Counted from the stretch's first letter, positions 28,901-39,000 are shown. The stretch: 64,000 bases of DNA from Acetivibrio alkalicellulosi (GCA_008125075.1 VLTH01000001.1:124001-188000); one strand, 5' to 3'. Notes: generated by a model from the letters alone, not told the origin. Numbers and translations are program-made.

Positions 28901-31900
28901 ACCGTTGGAAAAGTATTTGCCTTAAGGCAGATAAAAGAAGCCTATGAATACATGCAAAATAGAGAAAATATTGGGAAAATTATAATTACAACGGAGATGT
29001 CAGATGCTTCAAATGAAAAACGCAAAATTTCAGAAGAAACGATGCCAGAGGATGCTCCCACTATGCAATCTGGAAATTCTGATGTTGCAATCATAGGAAT
29101 TGCAGGCAGATTTCCAGATGCAAAGAATGTAAATGAGTTTTGGGAAAACATAAAAGAGGGAAGGTCTGCTGTGAGACCAATACCATCAAGTCGGTGGGAT
29201 TTGGATATGTATTATGATGAGGATTATAAGCAAATGGACAAGACCCATTGCCCGTACGGTGGTGTTTTGTCAGATATCGATCAATTTGATCCTGTATTTT
29301 TTAACATGTCAGGAAAAGAAGCCAAGCTGACAGATCCGCAACAGAGGTTGTTTCTCCAAGTAAGTTATCATGCCTTAGAGGATGCAGGGTATGTATCAGA
29401 GGAACAGCTTAATAAAAATAAGTGTGGCATTTTTGTGGGAGTTGGAAAAAGTGATTATATGGATTTGATGACACAGGATCAGTATGAATTAGAAGCCCAG
29501 TCCTTCTGGGGAAATGAAGATTCTGTATTGCCAGCCAGACTTGCCTATTATCTAAATCTCCATGGACCTTGTATGACAGTAAACACAGCGTGTTCTTCTT
29601 CTCTTACCGCATTAAAGCTTGCTGTTCAAAGCATAGTGAATGGAGAAAGTGAAGTGGCACTAGCAGGTGGGGTATTTATAAGAGTTACGCCAAAATTTCA
29701 TATTATCAACAGTAACGCCCAAATGCTTTCTCCAGATGGTAAGTGTAAGGTTTTTGACGATAGTGCCAATGGATATGTTCCAGGCGAGGGTGCAGGAGTT
29801 ATTGTCTTAAAAAGCCTTCAGCGGGCTGTCAAGGATAAGGATCAAATTTATGGTGTGATAAAAGGCATTGAAATCAATCAGGATGGTAAGACCAATGGCA
29901 TTACTGCACCATCTACACTTTCTCAGACAGAATTAGAAACAATGGTCTATAAAAAATATCATGTAAACCCAGAAACCATAACAATGATAGAGGCTCATGG
30001 AACTGGTACAAAATTAGGGGATCCAATTGAAGTAGAGGCTTTAACAAATGCTTTTGCAAAGTTTACAGATAAAAAAGGTTATTGTGCCATAGGATCTGTA
30101 AAAGAAAATATTGGACACTCCGTAAATGCTGCCGGAATAGCAAGCGTGATAAAAGTACTAATGGCAATGAAACATAGATTAATACCTCCAATTGTAAACT
30201 TTGAGACACCCAACAGACATATTTGCTTTGAAGATACTCCTTTTTATATCAACCACCATGTAAAGGAATGGATATCAGAAGTAGGGAAACTACGAGCAGG
30301 CATAAGTGCATTTGGTTTTAGTGGAACCAATGTCCATATGGTGCTGGAAGAAGCACCTGAGAAAGAGGAATTTAGAACAGAAGGTTCCAGTACATATCCA
30401 ATATTTCTTTCTGCAAAAACAGAACGTGCATTGATGCAGAAGGTAATGGAGCTGAAAGAGTTTATTAGTAAAAACAGAGAAGAGCTCACATTACCTAATG
30501 TTGCATTTACGCTATGTACTGGCAGGGAACATTTTTCGGCCAGAATATCCTTTATAGTCGACACATTGGATGAACTTGGGGATATGTTGGGGAATTATAT
30601 TAATGGAAGCATGCAGAGTATATTTTGTCGTAACCTAAAGAAAAATCTGGACGAATATAAAAAACAAACAGAAGGATATGGAGATACCTTAATTGCTCAG
30701 ATGAAAACTTCAAAGGGAGGTGCAGATGCCTATCGCAAGATACTGAAGGAAATTGCCCAGTTATATGTGCAAGGCTATGAATTAGACTATAAGAAAATGT
30801 TTGAGAATGAATCCGTATATAAAACTACACTGCCAGGATATCCATTTGAAACAAAAAGTTATTGGTTAGATAGCACATTAAATAAGACTTCAGGCAGTAT
30901 TGTGAAAGCAGACTATCCCCTCATTGATAAGATGGATAAAAAACGTGGAATTTTTTATAAAGAGTTTGATGATAAGGATCCACTTCTAAAAGACCATAAG
31001 GTATTTCAGCAATACATTTTAGCAGGTGCAGTTCAGGTTGAACTTGCTTTAGAAGCAGCTGTCGCTTTTGAAAAGTTTCAAAAGCTCTGTCTTAAAAATG
31101 TAATATGGTCTGCTCCACTTGAACTGACAGAAGATAATAAAAGGGTTAAGGCAGTTTTGTATAAGGAGCAAGGGAATGGCTTAAAATTCGAAATTCAAAA
31201 AGGTGGATTCCAGCAAAGATTAATTCTATCAAAAGGACAAATAGAGCCTTTTAATAGAAATTTGCTGCCAGAGAAGCTTAAAATGACATCCATAATGAGG
31301 AGATGTACACTAATGGAACAGGCAAGTATAGTTCATTATCAACAGTTTCTTGAAGTGGATATTGAGTATGGAGAATATTATAAAGGAGTTTGTAATATAT
31401 GGAGAAATAGTACAGAACTTTTGGCAGAAATACGTGTGGATACGAAATTAGAAAAAAAGAAAGATTATGTAATTCATCCAATTATTTTAGACTGTGCATT
31501 TCAGGTAACGGCACATCTTGAAACAAAAAAGCATGAAGAGAACTGTTTGTTGCCATACGAAATAGAAGGGTGCTATATTTATCAGGAAACCCAGCCAGTG
31601 TCATATGTTTATATTCAAAAAGGCACAAAAGACTTAGCTTATGACATTTCCATAGTAACAAAAGAAGGAGAAGTATGTGCCTTTATTCAGAATTTCTGTT
31701 TAAGGCCGTTTTCAAAGACGGTGGAACATAATACAGTAAGGAAAGCAGAAGAACCGATTATCAGTCAGGACATTATAAATGAGAATGTACAGGCAATGAA
31801 TAGGTTAGGAGAGTTTGCATGTTATGCATTATTAAGAGCCTTTAAAAAAATGGGGACATTTAGGAAGGGTGGAGAATGCTATTCATCAAAGGATGAACTA

Positions 31901-34900
31901 AAAAGATTGATGAGGATCCAGCCAAAATATAATCTTTTGTTTGATGCCCTACTGTCAATACTGTGTAATGCAGGCTTTGCAGAAAGAAAGGAAGACAGGA
32001 TAATCACAAATGAGGTATTAGACAGTTTTGAAGTAACAGATGCGGTAAGCAGGTTGCAAGAAAGTGAAATTCAGTTGATAAACAGTTATCCAATGATAAG
32101 AGCAAATATTAGCCTCTTATCAAAATGCTTAGCCAATTATCCAGCAATTTTGCAAGGAAGTGTTCAGGCGACGGACATTATGTTCCCAAATTCTTCTATG
32201 GAACTGGTTGAGGGAATCTATAAAGGAAATGTAATCAGTGATTATTTTAACGAATACGTTCTATTTGCTTTAAAAGAGTATATTGAAAAGAGAAAAAAGG
32301 AGGGGTTACCAAAAGGGACTAAAGTTAAGATTCTGGAAATAGGGGCAGGTACTGGTGGAACAAGCCTTGGTATTTTTAAAGGTATAGAACAATTCAGTGA
32401 TATTATCTCCTACTGCTATACAGATATATCAAACAGTTTTTTGATTTTTGGAAGTAAAAGTTATGGTAAAGTTTATCCTTATGTTGATTTTAAATTGCTG
32501 AATATTTCAGAAGACATTCAGGGGCAAGGTTTCAGCTTGGGAGAATTTGATGTGATTATTGCAGCAAATGTTCTTCATGCAACTAAAGATATATCAACTA
32601 CCATACAAAATTGTAATTTGCTATTAGCAAAAAAAGGTTGGCTGATTGTAAATGAAGTTACATCAGTACATGATTTTACTACACTGACATTTGGATTACT
32701 TGACGGCTGGTGGCTTTTTGAGGATGCACAGAGAAGAATACAGGGCTCCCCTTTACTTTCAGCTAGCCTATGGCATCAATTACTAGAGGAAAAGGGATTA
32801 AATAAGGCATATGTATTTGGACTCCAGAGTGAGGAAAAGGTTATTGGCCAAAATGTAATGGTTTATAAAAAATCTGTACCAATACATGCAAAAGCAAATC
32901 TACCAGTAGAAAATGATATGCTGATTGAGAAAGTAGAGGATAGTATTATTGATATAATGTCCACTGTACTTCAAACAGAGAAAGAATCTTTTGATCTTGA
33001 TACCCCATATACAGATTATGGCGTGGATTCAATCCTTGCAGTTAAGATTGTAGATGAATTAAATGCTAAATTTGACTTTGAGTTACGTTCGACAGAGCTT
33101 TTTAACTACGCATCAGTTGGAAAACTGGCAGAGTTTATTATGGAGCAAAATTATGAACAGGTGAAGAAAAAGTTTGAGCTACCTTTTGCAGAGCATTTAT
33201 TGGAAGAACAGTATGAAGGCGAAGAGTCAAATCAACCCTTTGAAAATATAAACCCCAATTACGAGCCTAATCAAGATGCAGAAGAGGACGGGGATGGGAT
33301 TGCCATTATCGGTATGTCAGGAAAATTTCCCGATGCAGAAAATGTAGAGGAGTTTTATGAAAATTTGGTAAATGGAAAAAACTCTGTAAGAGAAGTAACC
33401 CGTTGGAACCTAAAAGATTTTTATGATTCAAATCCAGGGGTTCCAAATAAAAGTTATTGTAAAAATGGAGGATTGTTAGAAGGTATTTATGATTTTGACC
33501 CACTATTTTTTAATATTTCGCCACGGGAGGCAGAACTTATGGATCCCCAGCACCGGCTATTTTTAGAGGAATCATATAAAGCATTTGAGGATGCTGGCTA
33601 TTCCAAAAAGACCCTTGATGGTACTACTTGCTGTCTCTATGTAGGCTGTACTTCTGGAGATTATTCCAATGTGGTCAAGGAATCAGGAAACAGTATAGAA
33701 AATTACGTGTTTTCTGGAAATTCCAGTTCGATGTTGGCTTCAAGGATTGCCTATTTTCTTAATTTACATGGAGCTAGCATTGCAATTGATACAGCTTGTT
33801 CTTCTTCATTAGTTGCAATTCATCTTGCCTGCGAAAGATTACGTACTAACAAGGAGGAGATTGCAATTGCAGGTGGTGTTATGATTATGAATACGCCAGA
33901 TTTCTTTATCAGTTCCAGTCAGTCGGGGATGGTATCAGCAAAGGGACAATGTTTTACTTTTGATAATGAAGCAGATGGGTTTGTACCAGGAGAAGGCTGT
34001 GGGGTAGTGGTATTAAAATCACTAAAAAAAGCCATAAAAGATGGAGACTATATTTATGGTATTATTCGTGGCTCTGCAATGAACCAGAATGGGAAAACAA
34101 ATGGAATAACTGCACCAAGTGCACCATCCCAAACAGATTTGGAATGTGAGGTATATGATCGTTTTCACATTCGACCAGATAACATTACTTACATGGAAGC
34201 CCACGGAACAGGGACAAAACTTGGAGATCCAATTGAAGTTCAAGCACTTACCGATTCCTTTCGAAAATACACAAATAAAAAGCAGTTTTGTGCCATTGGT
34301 TCCGTAAAAACCAATATTGGTCATTCGCTCACAGCTGCTGGAGTTGCAGGAGTGATTAAGTTATTATTGTCATTTAAGTATAAAAAGCTGTTCCCAAATG
34401 TTACGATTACATCAGAAAATCAGTTTATAGATTTTAATACAAGTCCTTTTTATGTGATTAGGAAAAGTCAAGATTGGTACAGGAAAGGAGACAAGCCACT
34501 GCTTGCAGCCATTAGTTCATTTGGATTTAGCGGAACGAATGTTCATGTAGTACTGGAAGAACCACCAGAAGTAAGGAAAACGGTTGAAAAAGAAGCTCCA
34601 TATCATATAGTGGCTATTTCTTCTAAAACCAAAACTGGACTGGAAGTCAGTGTGAGGAATCTGCTTAAGTGGACTGAAAAAAATGGAGAAAATGCATCTT
34701 TGCAGAATGTTTCGTATTCGCTTCTGACTGGTAGGACACATTTTGAAGAGCGTATTGCATTTGTGGCAGGAACTATAGAAGAAATGAAACATAAGCTAAG
34801 AAGTATTTTGGACAAGGATGAAATCAATATTGATTTATCAAGGAAAGAAATAGGAAAAAAGGAGCAAAGATTGCTTAGTGAAAAAGGGAAAATTACATTA

Positions 34901-36070
34901 GAAAATCTTCCTAATACAACAAATGCTGAGGAGTACAAAAGCCTATTAGCAGAATTGTCAGAGATATACAAACGGAGTTGTGATTTGGAATGGGAGCAAA
35001 TATTTCAGGAGATGGCCTGTTGTAAAGTACCACTTCCAACCTATCCATTTGAACAAAGCTGTTACAGAATAACGAAAGCCGTTCAAAAAGAATTTGCTGT
35101 CTTTGGGAAAGAAAAGCTTGAATTATTTGAGTTGGAACACAAAAAGAAACAGGACGGAGATTATTTTTACATTACCTTAACTGGAAAAGAAGAATATTTT
35201 TCTCATCATAAGGTAGGAGGAAAAAAAGTATTCCCTGTGGTGGTATATCTGGAGATGGTAAGAAAATGTGGTGAAATTGTACTTGGCAAAAGGGCAGATT
35301 GTATTCGAAATGTAGTTTTGGAGCAAGCACTTGTACAGACCAATGAAAATATTCCAGTTGAAATAGCTGTAAAAATCTATGTCAGTAAAGGAATTTACTG
35401 TTTTGATGTTTATCAGGAGAAAGGAAGGATAATTTGGTGCAGTGGTACTATAGGGAATAGGAATCACTCTGAAAAGGATAGCTATGATATTGAGAAATTA
35501 GAACAAGGTCTGACAAGCTTCATGGGAAAAGACGACTGCTATAAACAATTCCAGAAAATTAGATTACAATATGGGGAGGCATATAAGGTTATTCAGAACA
35601 TAAAATATAACTCTACGGAGGTTCTTGCTCTTTTAAACTTGCCTAAGATTATGAAAGAAAAATATCAGGAAAGCGTTTTGAATCCTTCCATCCTAGATGG
35701 AGCAATGCAATCTATAATTGTTCGAAAAGCAGATTTAGATATAGATGAAACTTATTTGCCATATGCAATTGGAGAAGTCCTTATTTTTGATCCAGTTCCT
35801 TCAAAATGCTACGTTTATCTTAGAGAGGTACCAAGCGGAGAAACTCTTAAAAAATATAATCTGCAATTATTAGATAAGGATGGAATGGAGAAGGTCAGAA
35901 TAACAGCGTTTTCGGTTCGAGCGATGAAGAAAAGTCTAGACGATAATAGAGGTATGAAGTCGCTTGACTTATTGTTACATGAGGTACTAGATAAAATTTA
36001 TAAAAAAGAGTTTAGCATAGAAGAAGGAAATAAGGCAATCAGTAATATTGTGAAGGAAATTAAAAGTTAA
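22949..36070 (+). CDS. Trans-AT polyketide synthase P3: (KR C-terminus)-ACP-KS-DH-KR-ACP-ER-KS-DH(degenerate)-cMT-ACP-KS-DH
   Basis: Residues 1-70 are the missing C-terminal part of the P2 KR. The first ATG (22949) has no ribosome site, so this frame is probably entered by frameshift, or the break is a sequence error. An ACP (Ser129) closes the P2 module. Next is a KS (Cys376, His511, His553) with DH (His828, Asp993), KR (GGAGGIG 1323, Tyr1464), ACP (Ser1623) and a zinc-free medium-chain reductase-type ER (about 1684-2016, QTAAGGTG near 1838) placed after the ACP. Next is a KS (Cys2215, His2350, His2390) with a DH whose HxxxGxxxxP reads HKVFQQYILA (His2683, Asp2848), a cMT (SAM motif near 3132) and an ACP (Ser3361). 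The final KS (Cys3617, His3752, His3792) and DH (His4087, Asp4250) have no ACP. A helical tail (about 4335-4373) looks like a docking element for P4, 13 nt downstream. Confidence 0.93.
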   Translation: MGRGGMHPELGAIEKVYQNNGMKILKSNDGLTAFEKIVKSKSAQILVMRGEWNKLNELFCFCTKEKEDRMEKDTPSVKKKESFLAERMPQKPLHEFVNSYLSGLISDIMKIPENQIDKQVLLQEYGLDSIKILDLNQKLEDDFSELSKTLFYEHQTIHQLTQYFMKNHKEEIEKISNKIVHGETSCQEREVQKNHTNKILFTENPIITVETSQTEEDIAIIGVSGRYPLAENLEAFWDNLKNGLDCISKMPNERQQYINDTQSIMEAGYIKDADKFDSLFFKISPKEAKSMDPQERIFLETAWHTLEDAGLTINSLKNQCIGVFVGVMYGHYQLFSLEENYNCERFLPTSLHSSIANKVSFTFDFKGPSIAIDTMCSSALTALDLGVKSIREGECDCALVGGVNLSLHPNKFKFLNQRGFVSSSRRCKSFGAGADGYIPGEGVGAILIKPLTKALKDKDHIYGIIKGTAVNHGGKANGYTVPNPAAQTDVIVKALKKAGVYPKDIDYLEVHGTGTALGDPIEITGLVNAYKEFEQEQELQICPIGSVKSNIGHLESASGIAAISKVLMQFKYNSLVPSIHTHELNPNIHFEKTPFYVQRDYNAWKHNIKNGDVIPHIVGISSFGAGGVNAHVILEEYRSNTNTNEKDFNGINKNVIVLSARNEERLKIYALNLAEFFAKNNVLSFESIAYTLQNGRESMEERIAFAAGSKKEAAEILFQFVDGQHTDGLLQGNIQSYARKTEIEKSIKDLIGSDITKAAEWWIKGYSINWTDYYPIQPYKASLPCYPFERKVCWLDSEKPAPVLENQVLNAQSFVKELYQKDFMIQHHIVDGEYILPGVGYIELVLEASAHLAGGRKAIIENLTLLKQFVISNTGTKIRVDFNVDENYTTFEVKSVIENEKDVTLYAKGQIVFDTIIPEAEKVFLDEIKRNCYRTVQPVELYNAFYHVGIEYGDFYKTVQQVWVSEEQIVSEIRQSKEYSTVDNSFLHLGIADGAIQSIAASLLSENVEINLKLPFSFGEIIYYRPFEQVMFAYIKKIDQKRCDVTICNASGEPALCIYDILIMDVDGTEKKENRKPRSILNMDELRAECQFDVNQIGYYVPEWKECLCEKALDLGKDKKQVLIIDSGYKNYVCEAIQKLYERPAYRFSVKEAGYCINGFVEKIKDLPHIDCIYFLGGIVPFGNYDIKEAVENGILSFYHLIKALVECGYRQENCEIRVIVNNINSVNQEEEVLPWHGSLIGFTKTLRKEFDKWKVLLIDIDYPNIIEKAKIQLENSFLKDQNLDEIVVRGEKVFQRSMTQIQPPVFGANSKLRRGGIYVILGGAGGIGLELAEFLIRRVHARIALIGRSTLTGDRKEKLENMVRKGDEIIYVQADAANSNSIRNAIVEIKSRYGCIHGAIHSAIVLQDRLIMNMDEETLKNVLKPKVEGSVYFYEALKEENLDFIYFFSSAQSLACNMGQSNYSAGCTFKDAFAAYINIKSPGLVKTVNWGYWGNVGIVSGEEYYERLIKNGIGSISIDEGMEAFVKILESDVPQVMAIKLAKEHLEKLKVDFNYVYRYENNQFRKEKVEYDNPIEEDVFMQENQNEINILKTVMKCVGEALEVTTDQIDERRSFLEYGIDSIIGVDLISSLNDKLGIQLKTTVIYDYTNVMDLSNFIKTKYGEVICKKQERVPRAVVSKNSMKLGSDLHRRVLLKTPCKIEDIEVEAFFPEEPAFNEVQVHIKAFSLNFGDLLCVKGLYPSQPEYPFTPGFEFAGVVVKTGKNVIKVKAGDEVIGLCNVNLGAHATCLNVKEEAVVKKPSNITMEEGCSFPIVYMTMQKAFEMARIKKGETVLIQTAAGGTGLISVQFAKNAGAEIFATAGSQSKLDYLRNLGVKHLINYRQEDFAERIMQMTNHRGVDVVFNTLAGDAIQKGISILAPGGRYIEIAMTGLKAATQVDLSSFVDNQTFYSIDLRKMFLRNPDMIEASLNSMKKILESRSIKPTVGKVFALRQIKEAYEYMQNRENIGKIIITTEMSDASNEKRKISEETMPEDAPTMQSGNSDVAIIGIAGRFPDAKNVNEFWENIKEGRSAVRPIPSSRWDLDMYYDEDYKQMDKTHCPYGGVLSDIDQFDPVFFNMSGKEAKLTDPQQRLFLQVSYHALEDAGYVSEEQLNKNKCGIFVGVGKSDYMDLMTQDQYELEAQSFWGNEDSVLPARLAYYLNLHGPCMTVNTACSSSLTALKLAVQSIVNGESEVALAGGVFIRVTPKFHIINSNAQMLSPDGKCKVFDDSANGYVPGEGAGVIVLKSLQRAVKDKDQIYGVIKGIEINQDGKTNGITAPSTLSQTELETMVYKKYHVNPETITMIEAHGTGTKLGDPIEVEALTNAFAKFTDKKGYCAIGSVKENIGHSVNAAGIASVIKVLMAMKHRLIPPIVNFETPNRHICFEDTPFYINHHVKEWISEVGKLRAGISAFGFSGTNVHMVLEEAPEKEEFRTEGSSTYPIFLSAKTERALMQKVMELKEFISKNREELTLPNVAFTLCTGREHFSARISFIVDTLDELGDMLGNYINGSMQSIFCRNLKKNLDEYKKQTEGYGDTLIAQMKTSKGGADAYRKILKEIAQLYVQGYELDYKKMFENESVYKTTLPGYPFETKSYWLDSTLNKTSGSIVKADYPLIDKMDKKRGIFYKEFDDKDPLLKDHKVFQQYILAGAVQVELALEAAVAFEKFQKLCLKNVIWSAPLELTEDNKRVKAVLYKEQGNGLKFEIQKGGFQQRLILSKGQIEPFNRNLLPEKLKMTSIMRRCTLMEQASIVHYQQFLEVDIEYGEYYKGVCNIWRNSTELLAEIRVDTKLEKKKDYVIHPIILDCAFQVTAHLETKKHEENCLLPYEIEGCYIYQETQPVSYVYIQKGTKDLAYDISIVTKEGEVCAFIQNFCLRPFSKTVEHNTVRKAEEPIISQDIINENVQAMNRLGEFACYALLRAFKKMGTFRKGGECYSSKDELKRLMRIQPKYNLLFDALLSILCNAGFAERKEDRIITNEVLDSFEVTDAVSRLQESEIQLINSYPMIRANISLLSKCLANYPAILQGSVQATDIMFPNSSMELVEGIYKGNVISDYFNEYVLFALKEYIEKRKKEGLPKGTKVKILEIGAGTGGTSLGIFKGIEQFSDIISYCYTDISNSFLIFGSKSYGKVYPYVDFKLLNISEDIQGQGFSLGEFDVIIAANVLHATKDISTTIQNCNLLLAKKGWLIVNEVTSVHDFTTLTFGLLDGWWLFEDAQRRIQGSPLLSASLWHQLLEEKGLNKAYVFGLQSEEKVIGQNVMVYKKSVPIHAKANLPVENDMLIEKVEDSIIDIMSTVLQTEKESFDLDTPYTDYGVDSILAVKIVDELNAKFDFELRSTELFNYASVGKLAEFIMEQNYEQVKKKFELPFAEHLLEEQYEGEESNQPFENINPNYEPNQDAEEDGDGIAIIGMSGKFPDAENVEEFYENLVNGKNSVREVTRWNLKDFYDSNPGVPNKSYCKNGGLLEGIYDFDPLFFNISPREAELMDPQHRLFLEESYKAFEDAGYSKKTLDGTTCCLYVGCTSGDYSNVVKESGNSIENYVFSGNSSSMLASRIAYFLNLHGASIAIDTACSSSLVAIHLACERLRTNKEEIAIAGGVMIMNTPDFFISSSQSGMVSAKGQCFTFDNEADGFVPGEGCGVVVLKSLKKAIKDGDYIYGIIRGSAMNQNGKTNGITAPSAPSQTDLECEVYDRFHIRPDNITYMEAHGTGTKLGDPIEVQALTDSFRKYTNKKQFCAIGSVKTNIGHSLTAAGVAGVIKLLLSFKYKKLFPNVTITSENQFIDFNTSPFYVIRKSQDWYRKGDKPLLAAISSFGFSGTNVHVVLEEPPEVRKTVEKEAPYHIVAISSKTKTGLEVSVRNLLKWTEKNGENASLQNVSYSLLTGRTHFEERIAFVAGTIEEMKHKLRSILDKDEINIDLSRKEIGKKEQRLLSEKGKITLENLPNTTNAEEYKSLLAELSEIYKRSCDLEWEQIFQEMACCKVPLPTYPFEQSCYRITKAVQKEFAVFGKEKLELFELEHKKKQDGDYFYITLTGKEEYFSHHKVGGKKVFPVVVYLEMVRKCGEIVLGKRADCIRNVVLEQALVQTNENIPVEIAVKIYVSKGIYCFDVYQEKGRIIWCSGTIGNRNHSEKDSYDIEKLEQGLTSFMGKDDCYKQFQKIRLQYGEAYKVIQNIKYNSTEVLALLNLPKIMKEKYQESVLNPSILDGAMQSIIVRKADLDIDETYLPYAIGEVLIFDPVPSKCYVYLREVPSGETLKKYNLQLLDKDGMEKVRITAFSVRAMKKSLDDNRGMKSLDLLLHEVLDKIYKKEFSIEEGNKAISNIVKEIKS
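22958..22964 (+). other. G6 run with slippery heptamer G_GGG_GGA at the P2/P3 frame break
   Basis: In the P2 frame the codons here are GAG GGG GGA TGC, and a TAG stop follows at 22977. One extra base, or a -1 slip on the heptamer, gives EEGGMHPEL and runs straight into P3. This restores the conserved KR segment NW-x-LW-x-EGGM seen in the other KRs. The heptamer fits the X_XXY_YYZ pattern of bacterial -1 frameshift sites. A missing G in the assembly would look the same. Confidence 0.8.
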
Positions 36071-36083
36071 AAGGAGAATTGAA

Positions 36084-39000
36084 ATGGAAGGAAAATGGAT
36101 AGAACATTTACATAAAATAAACAATGGCAATTTAAGTGTAGACAATGGAGTGGAAATTATAAAAAACATGATAAAGGATGAAGTAGATTATAGTTTGAAA
36201 TATATTAAATCAGAATGGGTTTTTAGTCAATATCAGAACCAGTCTTCCAAAAGGGATAGAAGTAAACATATCTTAGCTTTTGTGCAGGATGAAAAAAGTG
36301 TTTCAAAATTCCAGGAAGCAATGAGAGCTTCAGCAGATGAGCTTACATTTATAAAAAGGGGCGAAGACCTCCAACAGCTGCTCCAGATGCTAAAAGAAAA
36401 AGGAAAAGAGCCTGAACATGCAATTTTCCTTTGGGGAAAATCTCAGAACATTTCAGAAAGCTTTGAAGATAACTTGGAGATGGGATTGTATTCTATATAT
36501 GAATTTTCCAAAGTATATATGGCTTATTTTGAACACTTAAAGTGTAGAATACATTTCTTTTATGAGGATGGAATCAATACTCATCCAGAATACGAAGCAA
36601 TGGAAGGATTTTTTAAGTCAATATATATAGAAACAAATGCATATTGCAATGTGGTGGGTATCGATTCAGACTCAAATTGGTATTCTTGCATTGCTTATGA
36701 AATTCAAACAGAGAATAAGCATTTTGCTGTAAAATACAAGTCAGACAAGCGATTCATAAAGCAATATGAATACATGACGAAAAGTGATTTTCAGGAAAAT
36801 CTAGTACATATACGTGAAAAAGGAGTATATCTTATTACTGGGGGTATAGGAAAGCTTGGTTTTAAAATAGCAAAGGAGATTGCAAAGACAAAGGATGTGA
36901 AATTGGTATTGTTGGGAAGCACTCCTTTATCTGCTGAGAAAGAGCAAAAGTTAAATGTTTTGCGAAAAGCAGGAGCAGTTGTTTTATACGTAAAGGCAGA
37001 TTTATCAAATTACAATAGTGTGGAAAGAGGAATATCCATTGCAACTAAACGCTTTGGTAAAATTAATGGAATTATCCACTGTGCGGGAGTAATTAAAAAT
37101 TCCTTGATTATGAATAAAAGCAGGGAGGATATAGAAGCAGTTATACACCCAAAAGTGTGGGGGGCACTTTTCTTAGATAAGGCTGCCAGAATGGAAAAGC
37201 TTGATTTTATGGTTATGTTTTCCTCTGTCGCTTCAGTATTGGGAAGTGCAGGACAGATGGATTATGCATATGCAAATGCGTTTCTAGATTCATTTGCCCA
37301 GTGGCGTAATGAGAAAGTAAACCAGAAACTTCGTTATGGCAAATCAATTTCAATCCAATGGCCATATTGGAAAGAAGGAGGCATGAGTGCAGATGAACAT
37401 ACCTTATCATACCTAAAGGAAAAAGGAGTGAAAATACTTGAAACCTTGGAAGGAATACATGCTTTTAGAAAACTACTCAATTCGAAGGAGAGCAGCGTAG
37501 CAGTAATTCCTTCAAACGAAAAATTTTCGCTCGATTTTTTAAATGGTATATATGAGAGCGTAGCAAATGATAAAGAAGTCCAGCTTACTGATAACTACAT
37601 TTCAAAGAACGAAATAAGAAAATATGCTGAAAATTATATAAAAAGCGTATTTGCTTCAGAGATTAAAATGGAAAAACATAAAATAAAATTAAATACTCCT
37701 ATGGAGAAATATGGCTTTGATTCCATGATGACGATTTCTATGGTGCGAGAATTAGAGAAAAAATTTGGTTTGTTACCAAAGACATTATTTTTTGAATATA
37801 CTGATTTAAAAGGGATTGCAGAATATTTTGTGAATCATCACACAAATATTCTTTTGAAGATGATGGAATCACAACAAAGTGTTTCTGTAGAAAAACAGTC
37901 ACAAATAAGAACCAATTCTTTGATAAGGGAAGAAAAAAGTGTAGAAAGAAACACTCCCGAAAGTATCAATCGAAAAGAATGTGACATAGCTATAATTGGA
38001 CTTGCAGGTCAGTATCCACAAGCAGACCAAGTAGATAAGCTTTGGGAAGTGTTAAAAACGGGAAAAGACTGTATTACGGAGATACCAGAAGATAGATGGA
38101 ATATGAATGAAATATTTGATCGGGAAAAAGGTAAGCTGGGGAAAAGCTACTCCAAGTGGGGAGGTTTTTTAGAAGATGCAGATAAGTTTGACTGTTTTTT
38201 CTTTAATATAACGCCAGCAGAAGCAGAGCTTATGGATCCCCAGGCCAGATTATTCTTACAAACCGCATGGCATACGGTAGAAGACGCAGGATATAGTCTA
38301 GAGGAGCTGTCTAAGAAAAAAACAGGTGTTTTTGTTGGGATTATGTATACGGATTATCAGATTTACAGTGCTACTAATTCAGCTAATGCCAATGGTCCAA
38401 TGTATAATGCCAATGCTGCTAGTATTGCAAACAGAGTATCCTACTTCATGAATTTGAAAGGACCTAGTATTGCGATTGATACTATGTGTTCCTCATCTAT
38501 AACCTCCATTTTGTTAGCAAGAAAAAGTATTATGACTGGAGAGTGCGAAATGGCCATTGCTGGAGGGGTAAATTTGTCTGTCCATCCATATAAGTATCAA
38601 ATGCTAAGTCAATCCCACTTTGCTTCGGAAGAAGGCCGCTGTAAAAGCTTTGGAGAAGGTGGTTCTGGTTATGTTCCAGGAGAAGGTGTAGGAGCTGTTT
38701 TACTAAAACCATTTGATTTAGCTGTAAAAGATGGCGATAATATTTATGGCATCATAAAGGGAGGAGCTTTAAACCATGGAGGAAAAACCAATGGATTTAC
38801 TGTGCCAAGTCCTATTGCTCAAGAAGAGGTGATTAAAGAAGCATTATATGATGCAAAAATCAGTGCTGATACCATTACTTACATAGAAACTCATGGTACA
38901 GGAACCTCATTAGGAGATCCTATTGAAATTGCAGGATTAGTAAAAGCCTTCCAGACATCCATTAAGGATAGCAAGAAATATGAAGAATTTACTTGTCCGA

